From the NCBI RefSeq assembly GCF_009177095.1, contig NZ_AP021861.1, positions 4,756,501-4,820,500 of the forward strand: 64,000 nt of DNA, read 5' to 3'. The translations under genes were made by a program, and so were the position numbers. Source of the stretch: Lacipirellula parvula. Lineage in GTDB: Bacteria; Planctomycetota; Planctomycetia; Pirellulales; Lacipirellulaceae. Shown here one piece after another: positions 36,744 to 45,539 of this stretch (position 1 is its first letter; the number at the start of each line of letters is the position of its first letter). Under the pieces are notes generated by a model. That model did no database searches and was not told the origin of the DNA. It saw only the letters and a program-made list of their open reading frames with translations.

Positions 36744-39185
36744 ATGACGTTCAGCAGCCTCAGCTTCTCGCTTCACGCAACCAGTTTCGCCGCCGCACTG
36801 TTGATCGCATGCTCCGCCGGTATGACGGCCCATGCAGACGACCCCACGGCGGAGCAGGGGAGCGGACTAGCACTTTGGTACGACGCACCAGCCGAGCGTT
36901 GGACTGAGGCACTCCCCATCGGCAACGGCCGACTCGGCGCTATGATCTTCGGCGGCGTTGCCGAGGAACGGCTGCAACTCAACGAAGACACCCTCTGGAC
37001 CGGCGGCCCGCATTGTTACGATCACCCCGGCGCCGCCGAGGCGTTGCCGGAGCTTCGCCGGCTGCTATTCGCCGGCCGCCAACGCGAAGCGGAAGCCCTG
37101 GCGATGGAGCGATTCATGTCGATCCCGCTCCGCCAGCGCGCCTACCAGCCGCTCGGCGACCTCAAACTCACGTTTCCCGTTCATGGGAAGGCCGTAAACT
37201 ATCGCCGCCAACTCGACCTCGACGCCGCCATCGCAACTACGGAGTACGAAGCCGACGGCTTCCGCTACCGCCGCGAGATTTTCGCCAGCGCCCCGGCACG
37301 GGCGATCGTTGTACGCCTCTCCAGCAACCGCGCCGGACAGTTGTCGTTCAACGCTGCGCTCGACAGCCCGCAAACCGATCTCGAATTCAGCGAGGTGCGT
37401 TTCGGAGCCTCGCCCAAGCCAAGTCTCCGCCTCACTGGCCGCGTCCGCGATCAAGTCGATCAAACCGGCGCCCCCGTCCCTGGCGAAATGAAGTTCGCCG
37501 CCAACGTGACGCTCATCGAAACTGACGGCAACGTCTCGATCGACGCGCGAGCGCTCCGCATCTCCCACGCCACGCACGCCACGCTGCTTGTCACCGCTGC
37601 GACGAACTTCGTCAATTTCCAAGACATCTCCGCCGATCCGATCAAACGCAGCGACGAGGACGCTGAACAATCCGCGCGTGACTCGTTCGAAACGCTCCGT
37701 CGCGATCATCTCGCAGATTACCAGCCGCTGTTCCGCCGCGCAACGCTGCAACTCGGCCCGCCGGCCGGCGACGCCTCACTGCCGACCGATCAGCGCATCT
37801 TAAACTATGCGGAAGACCAAGATCCGCGACTCGCCGCGCTCTTTTTTCAGTACGGTCGGTACTTGCTGATCGCCTGCAGCCGTCCCGGCGATCAGCCGGC
37901 TAACCTGCAAGGCATGTGGAACGACCGGCTAAAACCGTCGTGGGATAGCAAGCATACGACGAACATCAATTTTGAAATGAACTACTGGCTCGCTGAAATC
38001 GCCAACCTGCCGGGGTGTGCGGAACCGCTCTTTGCCGCCGTCGACGACCTCGCCGTCAGCGGCGCTCGGACCGCACGCACCCACTACGACGCCGACGGTT
38101 GGGTCGTCCACCACAATTTTGACTTGTGGCGCGGTACGGCGCCGATCAACAACTCGACGCACGGCATCTGGCCGACCGGCGGCGCGTGGCTCTGCCACCA
38201 TCTGTGGCAGCACTATCTCTATACTGGCGACAAAACCTTCCTACGCGAACGCGCGTACCCGCTAATGCGCGGCGCTGCCGAGTTCTTCGTTGACACCCTC
38301 GTCGAAGATCGGCGCCCCCCAGAACATTGGCTCGTCAGCGGCCCCAGTAACTCGCCAGAGCAGGGAGGCCTCGTGATAGGTCCGACGATGGACCATCAAC
38401 TCATCCGTGACTTGCTGGCGAATTGCGTCGCAGCGGCGGCGATCGTCGGCGACGATCGCCCCGAAATCGCGAAGTGGCAAGCCATGCAGCGCCGCCTCGC
38501 CCCCAACCGCATCGGCCGGCACGGTCAGCTGCAGGAATGGCTCGAAGACGTCGACGATCCGCACAATGATCATCGCCACGTTTCCCACCTCTGGGGACTC
38601 TACCCCGGCAGCGAAATCACCGTGGAGACTCCCGAGCTACTGCAAGCCGCACAGAAGTCTCTAGAATTTCGCGGCAACGAAGGTACGGGCTGGTCGCGAG
38701 CCTGGAAAATCAACTTCTGGGCGCGGCTTCGCAACGGTGATCGCGCCTGGCACGTGCTCAACGGCCTGCTCACGCTTACCGATTCGCCCAAAACGAAGAA
38801 CCGGGGCGGCGGCGTCTATCCCAACCTCTTCGACGCCCATCCGCCGTTTCAGATTGACGGCAACTTCGGTGCGGCGGCCGGCATCGCTGAAATGCTGCTG
38901 CAGTCGCATCTCAGCGGACCGGACGACTCTGCGATCATCGAACTCCTGCCGGCGCTGCCCGTCGCTTGGAGCGAAGGCGAAGTCGCCGGCTTCCGCGCCC
39001 GCGGCGGTTTCGAACTCTCCTTTGCATGGAAGGGCGGAAAGCTCGCGCGAGCGACCGTCAAATCTTTGCTCGGCAAACCACTCACAATTCGCTGCGGCGA
39101 CCACTCGCTCTCGCTGCCAACGAAAATCGGCGCCGAGTATGAACTCGACGCCGATCTTCAGTTGAGTACTGCGAGCAAGGAGTAA
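36744..39185 (+). CDS. GH95 alpha-L-fucosidase-like enzyme
   Basis: An 813-residue exported enzyme: signal peptide (~1-32), N-terminal beta-domain opening LWYDAPAERWTEALPIGNGRLGAMIFGG and ERLQLNEDTLWTGGP, then an (alpha/alpha)6 barrel with GMWNDRLKPSWDSKHTTNINFEMNYW and HRHVSHLWGLYPGSEI, and a short C-terminal beta domain. These are GH95 signatures, full length. Family members remove alpha-1,2-fucose (or L-galactose) by inversion, for example from fucosylated xyloglucan or glycans. ATG 36744 fits the signal; the in-frame ATG at 36699 adds a non-signal extension. It converges on the next gene, 28 bp away. Confidence 0.9.
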   Translation: MTFSSLSFSLHATSFAAALLIACSAGMTAHADDPTAEQGSGLALWYDAPAERWTEALPIGNGRLGAMIFGGVAEERLQLNEDTLWTGGPHCYDHPGAAEALPELRRLLFAGRQREAEALAMERFMSIPLRQRAYQPLGDLKLTFPVHGKAVNYRRQLDLDAAIATTEYEADGFRYRREIFASAPARAIVVRLSSNRAGQLSFNAALDSPQTDLEFSEVRFGASPKPSLRLTGRVRDQVDQTGAPVPGEMKFAANVTLIETDGNVSIDARALRISHATHATLLVTAATNFVNFQDISADPIKRSDEDAEQSARDSFETLRRDHLADYQPLFRRATLQLGPPAGDASLPTDQRILNYAEDQDPRLAALFFQYGRYLLIACSRPGDQPANLQGMWNDRLKPSWDSKHTTNINFEMNYWLAEIANLPGCAEPLFAAVDDLAVSGARTARTHYDADGWVVHHNFDLWRGTAPINNSTHGIWPTGGAWLCHHLWQHYLYTGDKTFLRERAYPLMRGAAEFFVDTLVEDRRPPEHWLVSGPSNSPEQGGLVIGPTMDHQLIRDLLANCVAAAAIVGDDRPEIAKWQAMQRRLAPNRIGRHGQLQEWLEDVDDPHNDHRHVSHLWGLYPGSEITVETPELLQAAQKSLEFRGNEGTGWSRAWKINFWARLRNGDRAWHVLNGLLTLTDSPKTKNRGGGVYPNLFDAHPPFQIDGNFGAAAGIAEMLLQSHLSGPDDSAIIELLPALPVAWSEGEVAGFRARGGFELSFAWKGGKLARATVKSLLGKPLTIRCGDHSLSLPTKIGAEYELDADLQLSTASKE

Positions 39186-39213
39186 CCTCGAATTCAAGGT
39201 TGCTCGTTCGCGA

Positions 39214-42200
39214 CTAATGTTGCCGCCGTCGCAGCGCTAGCCCCCCGATGCCGATCAGCGCGAGCGCCGCAGCCGCCGGTTCAGGCACTGCCGCAATCGC
39301 CGCGGCTACGCTGATCGTCCCCGTCGTCAGCAGCTGCGAAGTATTCCATGCCCGCCCGCCGCCGAGCGCCGGCAAGCTGAGCGTGAATGTCCCCGTCGCC
39401 GTCGTGAAGTCGAGGATATCGAACGAATTGCCAATCGACGGCGAGAAGCCGTTGATGAAGTCAATGTCGAGCGTGCCCCCTGCGGCGAGCGTGCCGCTGA
39501 GGCTGAGCTTGTCGTACTGCCCCGCCGTGGCGCCGCCGAGTTCAAACAGCGCCGTCGAACCCGTATTAAACGCCGCGTTGCCGTTGACTGTCAGCGTGCC
39601 GGCGCCAGTCGTGCCCGGATTAACGACGCCACTCACCGTCAGCGCGCCGCTCGTCGCGCCGGTTCCACCCAGGGTGGCTCCTGCGGCAACCGTGTACGCC
39701 CCGCCGCCAGTATGCGTACCGTTGACGAGCAGTTTGCCGCCGGCGACGCTCGTCGTACCGGTGTACGTGTTGGCGCCACTGACCACCCAAACGCCGCCGC
39801 CGGTCTTCTCCAGATTGACGACGCCTCCCTTGGCGGAGTTCGTAATCGCCGATGCGAGCGTATTGTCGTTCGCGTTAGCGCCAGCCAGCGTGAGCGTCCG
39901 CGGCGTCGTGCCGAACACGATCCGCGTGTTGCTCTTCAAGCGAAACCCGTAGCTCGCGCTAAGTCCCAACGTGCGCCCGTCGTCGCTGATGCCGGTGACC
40001 GTAGTTCCCGCCGGAATTAGCGGAGCGGTCAGCGGCGGGGCTCCGATGCCGCCGGCGTCAGGATCGGTCGCCGTCATCCCGACAATGATGTCGCTGCTGT
40101 CGGCGACGTCGTAAATGCCGGTCGGGTCGCGGGTGAAATCGTCGAGCGTGCCGTTGCGATCTTCCGCATCGTCGCGGCCGAGCGCCCCGGCATTCGAGAA
40201 GACCACGGCCCCGGTTCCCGACGAATCGATCGTCGCCCCGCCGGTACCGATGGTAAAGAGCCGATTGGTGGAATCGCCCGTACCGACGTACTTCAGCGTG
40301 CTCCCCTGGATGAACAGGTTCGCCGCGTCGCTCGTCGCCGAGCCAATGCTGCTCGCCACGCCGCCGTTCGAGAGCTTGTCCGCCACGAGCGTCGGCGCCA
40401 CTTCTTTGTAATAGGTCGGCCCGACCGACAGATTGTTGTTGCTCGAATCCGCGGCCGCTTGGGCTTCAGAAGTCGTGGTGTACTTCGTCAGGATCGTCGT
40501 CGAGCCGGTGTAGGTGTTGTCGCCGAGCAACTGCACCGTGCCACCGTTGCGAACCTCTAGGCTGTTGCCGCCAGTGAGTTGCGCGTTCGGCAGCGTCAGC
40601 GTTCCGGCGCCGCCGCCGAGGTGGTACTTGCTGTTCGCAGGCGTGATCGAGCCGGTGAACGTCAGCCCCGTTTCCGGCGCGGCGACGGTCATGTTCGCGG
40701 CGTTCGCCAGCACGCCGGTGAAGTCGAGCGTCGCCGCTGCGTCGCTCGCCGCGAGCATCAAGCCGCCGCGGCTCGTCGGATCGATCTTCGCCATGAACGC
40801 CGCGTTGTTCGCGACGCCCGTATCGACGCCAACGGCGCCGCCGCGGGCGACGATCAATCCCGCCCCGACGTTGAGCGAGTCATTGTTCGCATAGTGCAGG
40901 TTGCCCATATCGATGATTTCAGACCCGGCGTGAGAATTGTTCCCCGCCGCGACATTGATCACCAGCACGCCGCTGCCTGTCTTGCGCAAGCCGCGGTTTT
41001 GCCCCGAGTTCAACGGGTCAGGGTGAATGCTGCCCGTGATCACCGTCTTCCCGGTCCCGTCGAAGACAAAGCGACGCTCAATATCTGGCTCGTCGTTCTC
41101 CCAAATATCGAGCCGACCTGCGACGGTAAACGTCTTGCCCGCCGGCAGCATGTTGACGATGCCGCGGTTATTCGTCTGGGTGATGTTGCCGGCCCAGGTG
41201 AGCGAATGGTCGCCTTTGATCGTCTGCCATTGGGCGACGATCATGTTGTTCGAGATCACCCGCGCGTCGTCGGTCGAGAGCAGGTTGTAGCCGAACTGGT
41301 TCGCCGGCCCCGCTTGGCGATAGCTCGACAGTGAATCGTCGCTCGGATCGCTTGGCAGCGCTCCCGGATTGCGCCCCAGTGCGTTGTCGTGGCCAAGCAC
41401 AAGATTGCCGCGGCCCGCGCGAACGCTGCCGGCGTAGGTATTGTTCCCGTTGAGTTCCACTGTCGACAGCGGCAGCCGCGCCCCGTTGCCTTGACCGCCG
41501 ATCACCAGATCGCCGGCGCCGCTCATCACGCCGTTGACGATCAGTTTGCCTTGCGAACGATCGCTGTCGTTGATCTTGAAGTCGATCGCCGTCAGCGCGT
41601 CGGAGTTGTTGATCGCCAACCCGCCGTTGAGCGTGACCGTCACTTCCGGCGCCACAATCCGGAGCGCCGAGTTGCTGACGCCGCCGGCCCCAGGATCGCC
41701 GGTGTAGCTCAAGCCGCCGTTGATCGTCAGGTTCCGCGTGCCGGCAATCTCCAATTGCTCGTTGTCGAGGAAAACGTTCGCGTCGATCACATTGTTCGAG
41801 CCCGCCACGCCCTTCGTTTCCACGAAGGCCGTCCCCGCCGTGAACATTTCCGAACCAAGCCCGAACTGGTTCTTCCAGATCGTGAGATCGGCCGCTTCGA
41901 CGATCGTGTTCGCGTCGGCGTCGCCCTTATTATTGTTGCTTTGCGCCGTCGTCCCCAGATTGCGCTGCCAGATTAAAAAATCGGCGCCGTTGACGTACGA
42001 GTCGCCGTTGAAATCCGCGTTGCCGACGAGCGTCGGCGGCACGAAGCCGTTGCGGAAGGTCAGCGTCCCGCCGGAAATCTGCGTCGTCACCGCCGCCGAG
42101 GATCCGCCGATATTGAGGCCCGCAACCGTGACCCCGCCGCCCGTGTTGACGTTCAAGTTCGCAGCCAGCGCCTGCGACAAGTTGGCCGTATGGAGCGGAT

Positions 42201-42372
42201 CGTTCGGAAAATTCGCCGTCTGCCAGTTGCCGTTCAGCTGCCACGTTTGGGCGCCGGTTTTCGCTGGACTCCAAGCGAACTCAATCAGCGGGCTCTGGGC
42301 GAACGCCGTCGTCGGAATTGCCGCCGCAGCCGTAGCCGCGGCCCACGTGGAAAATCGCCTCACTCTGCTCAT
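39214..42372 (-). CDS. Autotransporter-repeat PEP-CTERM protein with N-proximal dockerin
   Basis: A 1052-residue surface protein: signal peptide (~1-25), one beta-helix rung, then a dockerin pair at ~118-171 (DFNGDSYVNGADFLIWQRNL, DADANTIVEAADLTIWKNQF), then a long beta-helix with autotransporter-associated strand repeats (ELNGNNTYAGSVRAGRGNLVLG; TGSTTILTKY; VWVSGANTYTGTTSVAGGKLLV) and a PEP-CTERM tail (VPEPAAAALALIGIGGLALRRR). No outer-membrane autotransporter barrel is present. The dockerin breaks the beta-helix near its N-terminus, where it would interrupt a rung. A role in adhesion or in displaying polysaccharide-active enzymes is inference. It converges on the GH95 gene. Confidence 0.82.
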   Translation of the reverse strand: MSRVRRFSTWAAATAAAAIPTTAFAQSPLIEFAWSPAKTGAQTWQLNGNWQTANFPNDPLHTANLSQALAANLNVNTGGGVTVAGLNIGGSSAAVTTQISGGTLTFRNGFVPPTLVGNADFNGDSYVNGADFLIWQRNLGTTAQSNNNKGDADANTIVEAADLTIWKNQFGLGSEMFTAGTAFVETKGVAGSNNVIDANVFLDNEQLEIAGTRNLTINGGLSYTGDPGAGGVSNSALRIVAPEVTVTLNGGLAINNSDALTAIDFKINDSDRSQGKLIVNGVMSGAGDLVIGGQGNGARLPLSTVELNGNNTYAGSVRAGRGNLVLGHDNALGRNPGALPSDPSDDSLSSYRQAGPANQFGYNLLSTDDARVISNNMIVAQWQTIKGDHSLTWAGNITQTNNRGIVNMLPAGKTFTVAGRLDIWENDEPDIERRFVFDGTGKTVITGSIHPDPLNSGQNRGLRKTGSGVLVINVAAGNNSHAGSEIIDMGNLHYANNDSLNVGAGLIVARGGAVGVDTGVANNAAFMAKIDPTSRGGLMLAASDAAATLDFTGVLANAANMTVAAPETGLTFTGSITPANSKYHLGGGAGTLTLPNAQLTGGNSLEVRNGGTVQLLGDNTYTGSTTILTKYTTTSEAQAAADSSNNNLSVGPTYYKEVAPTLVADKLSNGGVASSIGSATSDAANLFIQGSTLKYVGTGDSTNRLFTIGTGGATIDSSGTGAVVFSNAGALGRDDAEDRNGTLDDFTRDPTGIYDVADSSDIIVGMTATDPDAGGIGAPPLTAPLIPAGTTVTGISDDGRTLGLSASYGFRLKSNTRIVFGTTPRTLTLAGANANDNTLASAITNSAKGGVVNLEKTGGGVWVVSGANTYTGTTSVAGGKLLVNGTHTGGGAYTVAAGATLGGTGATSGALTVSGVVNPGTTGAGTLTVNGNAAFNTGSTALFELGGATAGQYDKLSLSGTLAAGGTLDIDFINGFSPSIGNSFDILDFTTATGTFTLSLPALGGGRAWNTSQLLTTGTISVAAAIAAVPEPAAAALALIGIGGLALRRRQH

Positions 42373-42548
42373 GGTCGCTCAATCCTTCTCCATTGCAGCG
42401 CGTCGCACGCCGTGCGAGCAGCCTGGTGCAGGGGCTGATCGCGCCGTCCAGCGCGCAGCCGATAACTCGATTGATTGCCAGTCGTCAGTACGAACGTTGA
42501 AAAGATCAGCGCCTTCGCCAGCAGCGACGGCGCGAAAAGGGGGCGTCC

Positions 42549-42577
42549 GAGCGACCGCGGAGCCTCCGCGGCCGCTC
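42549..42577 (-). terminator. GC-rich hairpin after the CBM96-like PEP-CTERM gene
   Basis: A 12-bp stem, GAGCGACCGCGG with CCGCGGCCGCTC (one G-T type mismatch), 5-nt loop, lies 44 nt past the stop on the minus strand, followed by CCCCCTTTT. A weak intrinsic terminator is likely. The remainder of 42373-42620 shows no gene. Confidence 0.45.
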
Positions 42578-42620
42578 GTTGCCGAATTCACAGTCGTGGG
42601 AATGGCCGTTCGCCGCCCGC

Positions 42621-43583
42621 CTAGCGACGGCGAACCGCCAACATTCCCAAGGCGCCCAATCCGAGGAGCGCGAAGCTCGCCGGTTCCGGCACGATGAGCA
42701 ACTGCGGCGAGAAGGGCGAGTAGCCGTTCGCGTCGGTGGCGTTGCTCGCTCCCGACCACGGACTGCCGAGCGGATTGCTCGGATTCGTCGTGTCGGAGTC
42801 GTAACCAGTGTCGACGGTGAGCGTCGTCATTTCCTTCGGATTGAACAGATAGTTAAAGTTTTTCCAGTCATTGATCGGAATCTTGCCGTCGTGGGCGATG
42901 CCCGCGACGATCGTCACGGTCGTCTTTCCCTTGGACAACGCGCTGGCGATGAATTGGTCGAGCGCAGGGCTGTCAAATAGCATCTGGTCGCCGACGGCTA
43001 AACGATTCTGCGTCCCCAAGGCGCCGAATAGCTCCACACCCAGCGGAATCAGCGGCTGCACCAGCGGGCCGGCCCCGTCGGGATCGACCGTGTCGTAATC
43101 CTTCGTGCCGTTGTTGAAGTCCGGCGTTAATCCTGGAGCCGTCAGGTAAGTGATTCCGGTTTCCGTCCAGGTATTGCCAGCGTGGTCTGGATGCAAACCG
43201 TAGAACGCGATGCCCGGCCGATTCGCCGGATTCGGCGTCGCGGTATCGGTGATGCGGTTCGGCGTGAGATTCGTGTTGCGGTACGTCAATCGCACCGCCG
43301 TCTTCTTCGTGCCGAGCAGCGGCTGACCGGTCAAATCAAACTTCAAATAAATGAAGCTGTTACGGTCATTGCCGTCGTTGGCATTTCCCAGCGGCCAGTT
43401 GTCGACGATACGGGTGGCGATCTCGTTGCTCGTCCCGCGGTTCGTGGTCGGCGTCTCTTCGCGAACTTCCGCGTCGGCGCCGACGCCGAAACTTGTCGGG
43501 ATGACAGCGGCCTGCGTCGACGTCCCAACAACTAATAGCGCCCCGCACGCGAGGCAAGAGGCGAACCATCGCTGCAACTTCAT
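42621..43583 (-). CDS. PEP-CTERM protein with DNRLRE/CBM96-like domain
   Basis: A 320-residue exported protein. The signal peptide (MKLQRWFASCLACGALLVVG) leads to a beta-sandwich of DNRLRE/CBM96 type (ADAEVREETPTTNRGTSNEI followed by FIYLKFDLTG), then an acidic Asn/Asp-rich linker and a PEP-CTERM tail (VPEPASFALLGLGALGMLAVRRR). CBM96-like modules bind polysaccharides such as alginate. Start 43583 is chosen because GGAGG lies 9 nt upstream; the frame extends another 119 codons with no signal or domain. Likely surface anchored through exosortase. Confidence 0.82.
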   Translation of the reverse strand: MKLQRWFASCLACGALLVVGTSTQAAVIPTSFGVGADAEVREETPTTNRGTSNEIATRIVDNWPLGNANDGNDRNSFIYLKFDLTGQPLLGTKKTAVRLTYRNTNLTPNRITDTATPNPANRPGIAFYGLHPDHAGNTWTETGITYLTAPGLTPDFNNGTKDYDTVDPDGAGPLVQPLIPLGVELFGALGTQNRLAVGDQMLFDSPALDQFIASALSKGKTTVTIVAGIAHDGKIPINDWKNFNYLFNPKEMTTLTVDTGYDSDTTNPSNPLGSPWSGASNATDANGYSPFSPQLLIVPEPASFALLGLGALGMLAVRRR

Positions 43584-44403
43584 TAGACGATTCCTCCAAG
43601 CACCAGTAAGGCGGGCACAGCGAACGCTTCGTTCGCCGCGCCGCAAGATCAGACGAATGAGAAGAAACGAAAAGCTTGGCGGTTTGGCGACGACCGACGT
43701 TCTGTCGCACCGACGCCGCCATAACGCGACTCTAAACTCTTTTATCTCTTGAACCGGCGAATCAGGCAATCGACGTCGCGCCGAGGCTCGACTCAGTTCA
43801 AGATCGTCGTTGGCTGCGTCGCAAGAGGGCCAGGTGGCGAAATGGAAGCATTTCGTCGTCGACCCCCTAGAAAACGCAAACGTCGGACGATTGCGGACGA
43901 GATTCGGATCGCTCGCATCCTGCAAACAACCCTCTGCCATCCACGAGTTCTATTGTCATTGAATTCCGTCTGAATTGACTAGACAAACCGGAAATCCCCC
44001 ATTCGCATGCTGGGAAAACGGGTTTTCATGCCCGCGCCGCATTGACGAGAACGCCGCAACGAGTTGACTCGGCATTCCCCGAGGGATTTCGCGCGCCGGC
44101 GATCACAACAACACCTTTAGTTGCGTTCTGGCGGAACTTGCCTGCGTCAACCAGTACTACGATGCAACGAAGCGGCGAGATACGATGCAGGCGTGGCAAC
44201 GAAATCTTCGTCGCCGCCTCATCAGTTCTGAATCGTTCGCTCTTCCTGATTCTTTCGTCGACTGGAGCCTTCAGCACCAGTCGACGACCGCACGCAGAAA
44301 AGCCGTGACCGTCCCGGGCAGTCGCGCGGCGACCCCGACGACGGCCGATTGTACGACCGCTTCGCACCTTGCTCTCCCAGCTTCTTTTCGAAGGAATAGT
44401 ACG
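43584..44403. promoter_or_regulatory. 820-bp divergent gap between PEP-CTERM and DUF1559 genes
   Basis: No gene is supported. A near-palindrome GAAAAC-GG-GTTTTC lies at 44014-44027, comparable to a LacI-family half-site pattern, and the DUF1559 ribosome binding site AAGGAA lies just before 44404. The gap is unusually long for this window and probably carries promoters for both genes. Confidence 0.4.
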
Positions 44404-45486
44404 GTGACCGTAACGACTCCCCGCCGTCCGCGATTGATCGGTTTCACGCTCGTCGAGCTACTGGTGGTGATCGCCATCATCGGCGTGCTGGTGGCGCTGC
44501 TGCTCCCCGCAGTGCAGGCTGCGCGTGAGGCCGCACGCAACTCGCAGTGCAAAAACAGTCTGAAGCAAATCGGGCTGGCGATGCTCAACTTTGAAAGCGC
44601 CAAGAAGGAATTCCCCGCCGGCGGCTGGGGCTTTCGCTGGATGGGCGACCCAGACGCTGGCACGGGACCGCGGCAGCCTGGCGGTTGGGTCTACCAAGTG
44701 GCTCCTTACATCGAGCAGGCGGGCGTCACGCACATTGGCGGCGGAACGAAAGGCCAAGTCAAATACGACGCCCTGGCCGCTCAGCGCGCTGTCGTCGTTC
44801 CGATGTTTTACTGCCCAAGCCGACGCCCCGCCGACGCCATGCCCTCGGTTGAAATGTGCTTCAACGCGGGCAATCCCGAGACCGAAGCTCGTACCGACTA
44901 CGCGGCCAACGGCGGGGCCAGATACGTCTCGACGGCTGCAGGGCCGCCGCCTAACAATGACTTCACCGACTGCGTCGGCGGATTCCCAAACTGCGCGTGG
45001 ACGCAGTCAAACGATACCATCAACGCCTTCACCGGCGTCGTCACCGCGCGATTAGGCGCGAAACTCCGTCAGTTTTCGGACGGCTCCTCAAACACGTTCA
45101 TGGTGGGCGAAAAATACGTCCCGGAAGCTTTCTACAACAACGTGTCCTACCGTCCAATTGTCGTCGGATCGCCGAACGCCGGCGACGACAATCCCGGCGA
45201 TAACAGTTCGATGTATCAAGGTTACGATCAAGACACGGTGCGGTGGCCCAGCGGCGAGATCGACAACAACGGCATCGCTAGCGGCAATCTTCCCTTGCGA
45301 GACTCGCAATATGGCGCCAACCCGCAGACCTATGCTGGCGGCGGCCATCAAAGCATGGGAAGCGCCCACGCGGGCGGCGTGAATCTTGTTTATGCTGACG
45401 GGTCAGTGCATGCCATCGCGTTCGACGTCGGCCCGCTCGTGTGGAATGGTCTCGCGGATCGACAAGACGGCAACGTCGCTCAATAA
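44404..45486 (+). CDS. DUF1559 pseudopilin-like protein
   Basis: A 360-residue protein starting with GTG at 44404 (AAGGAA about 8 nt before). The short basic leader (VTVTTPRRPRLI) precedes the prepilin motif GFTLVELLVVIAIIGVLVAL, then the DUF1559 domain (LLPAVQAAREAARNSQCKN, VYQVAPYIEQAG, SSNTFMVGEKYVP) and the H-X9-DG tail (HAGGVNLVYADGSVHA). Translation from the ATG at 44185 would add a 73-residue N-terminus that blocks prepilin-type processing, so it is rejected. A hairpin terminator follows at 45565-45594. It sits beside a PEP-CTERM gene and a glycosidase, like the DUF1559 gene at 22717. Confidence 0.9.
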   Translation: MTVTTPRRPRLIGFTLVELLVVIAIIGVLVALLLPAVQAAREAARNSQCKNSLKQIGLAMLNFESAKKEFPAGGWGFRWMGDPDAGTGPRQPGGWVYQVAPYIEQAGVTHIGGGTKGQVKYDALAAQRAVVVPMFYCPSRRPADAMPSVEMCFNAGNPETEARTDYAANGGARYVSTAAGPPPNNDFTDCVGGFPNCAWTQSNDTINAFTGVVTARLGAKLRQFSDGSSNTFMVGEKYVPEAFYNNVSYRPIVVGSPNAGDDNPGDNSSMYQGYDQDTVRWPSGEIDNNGIASGNLPLRDSQYGANPQTYAGGGHQSMGSAHAGGVNLVYADGSVHAIAFDVGPLVWNGLADRQDGNVAQ

Positions 45487-45539
45487 ACAGGATTTGCAAA
45501 CAGGATTTGCGTTCGCTTCTCGCGCGGAAAAAGCCTCCA

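Noticed and set aside
44185-44403. N-terminal extension of the second DUF1559 gene
   Set aside because: It would place 73 extra residues before the prepilin leader, preventing normal processing; GTG 44404 has a ribosome binding site.
45441-45539. ATG start for the MGH1-like glycosidase inside the DUF1559 gene
   Set aside because: The extra 33 residues are basic and hide the signal peptide; TTG 45540 gives a normal signal peptide. Kept open as an alternative.
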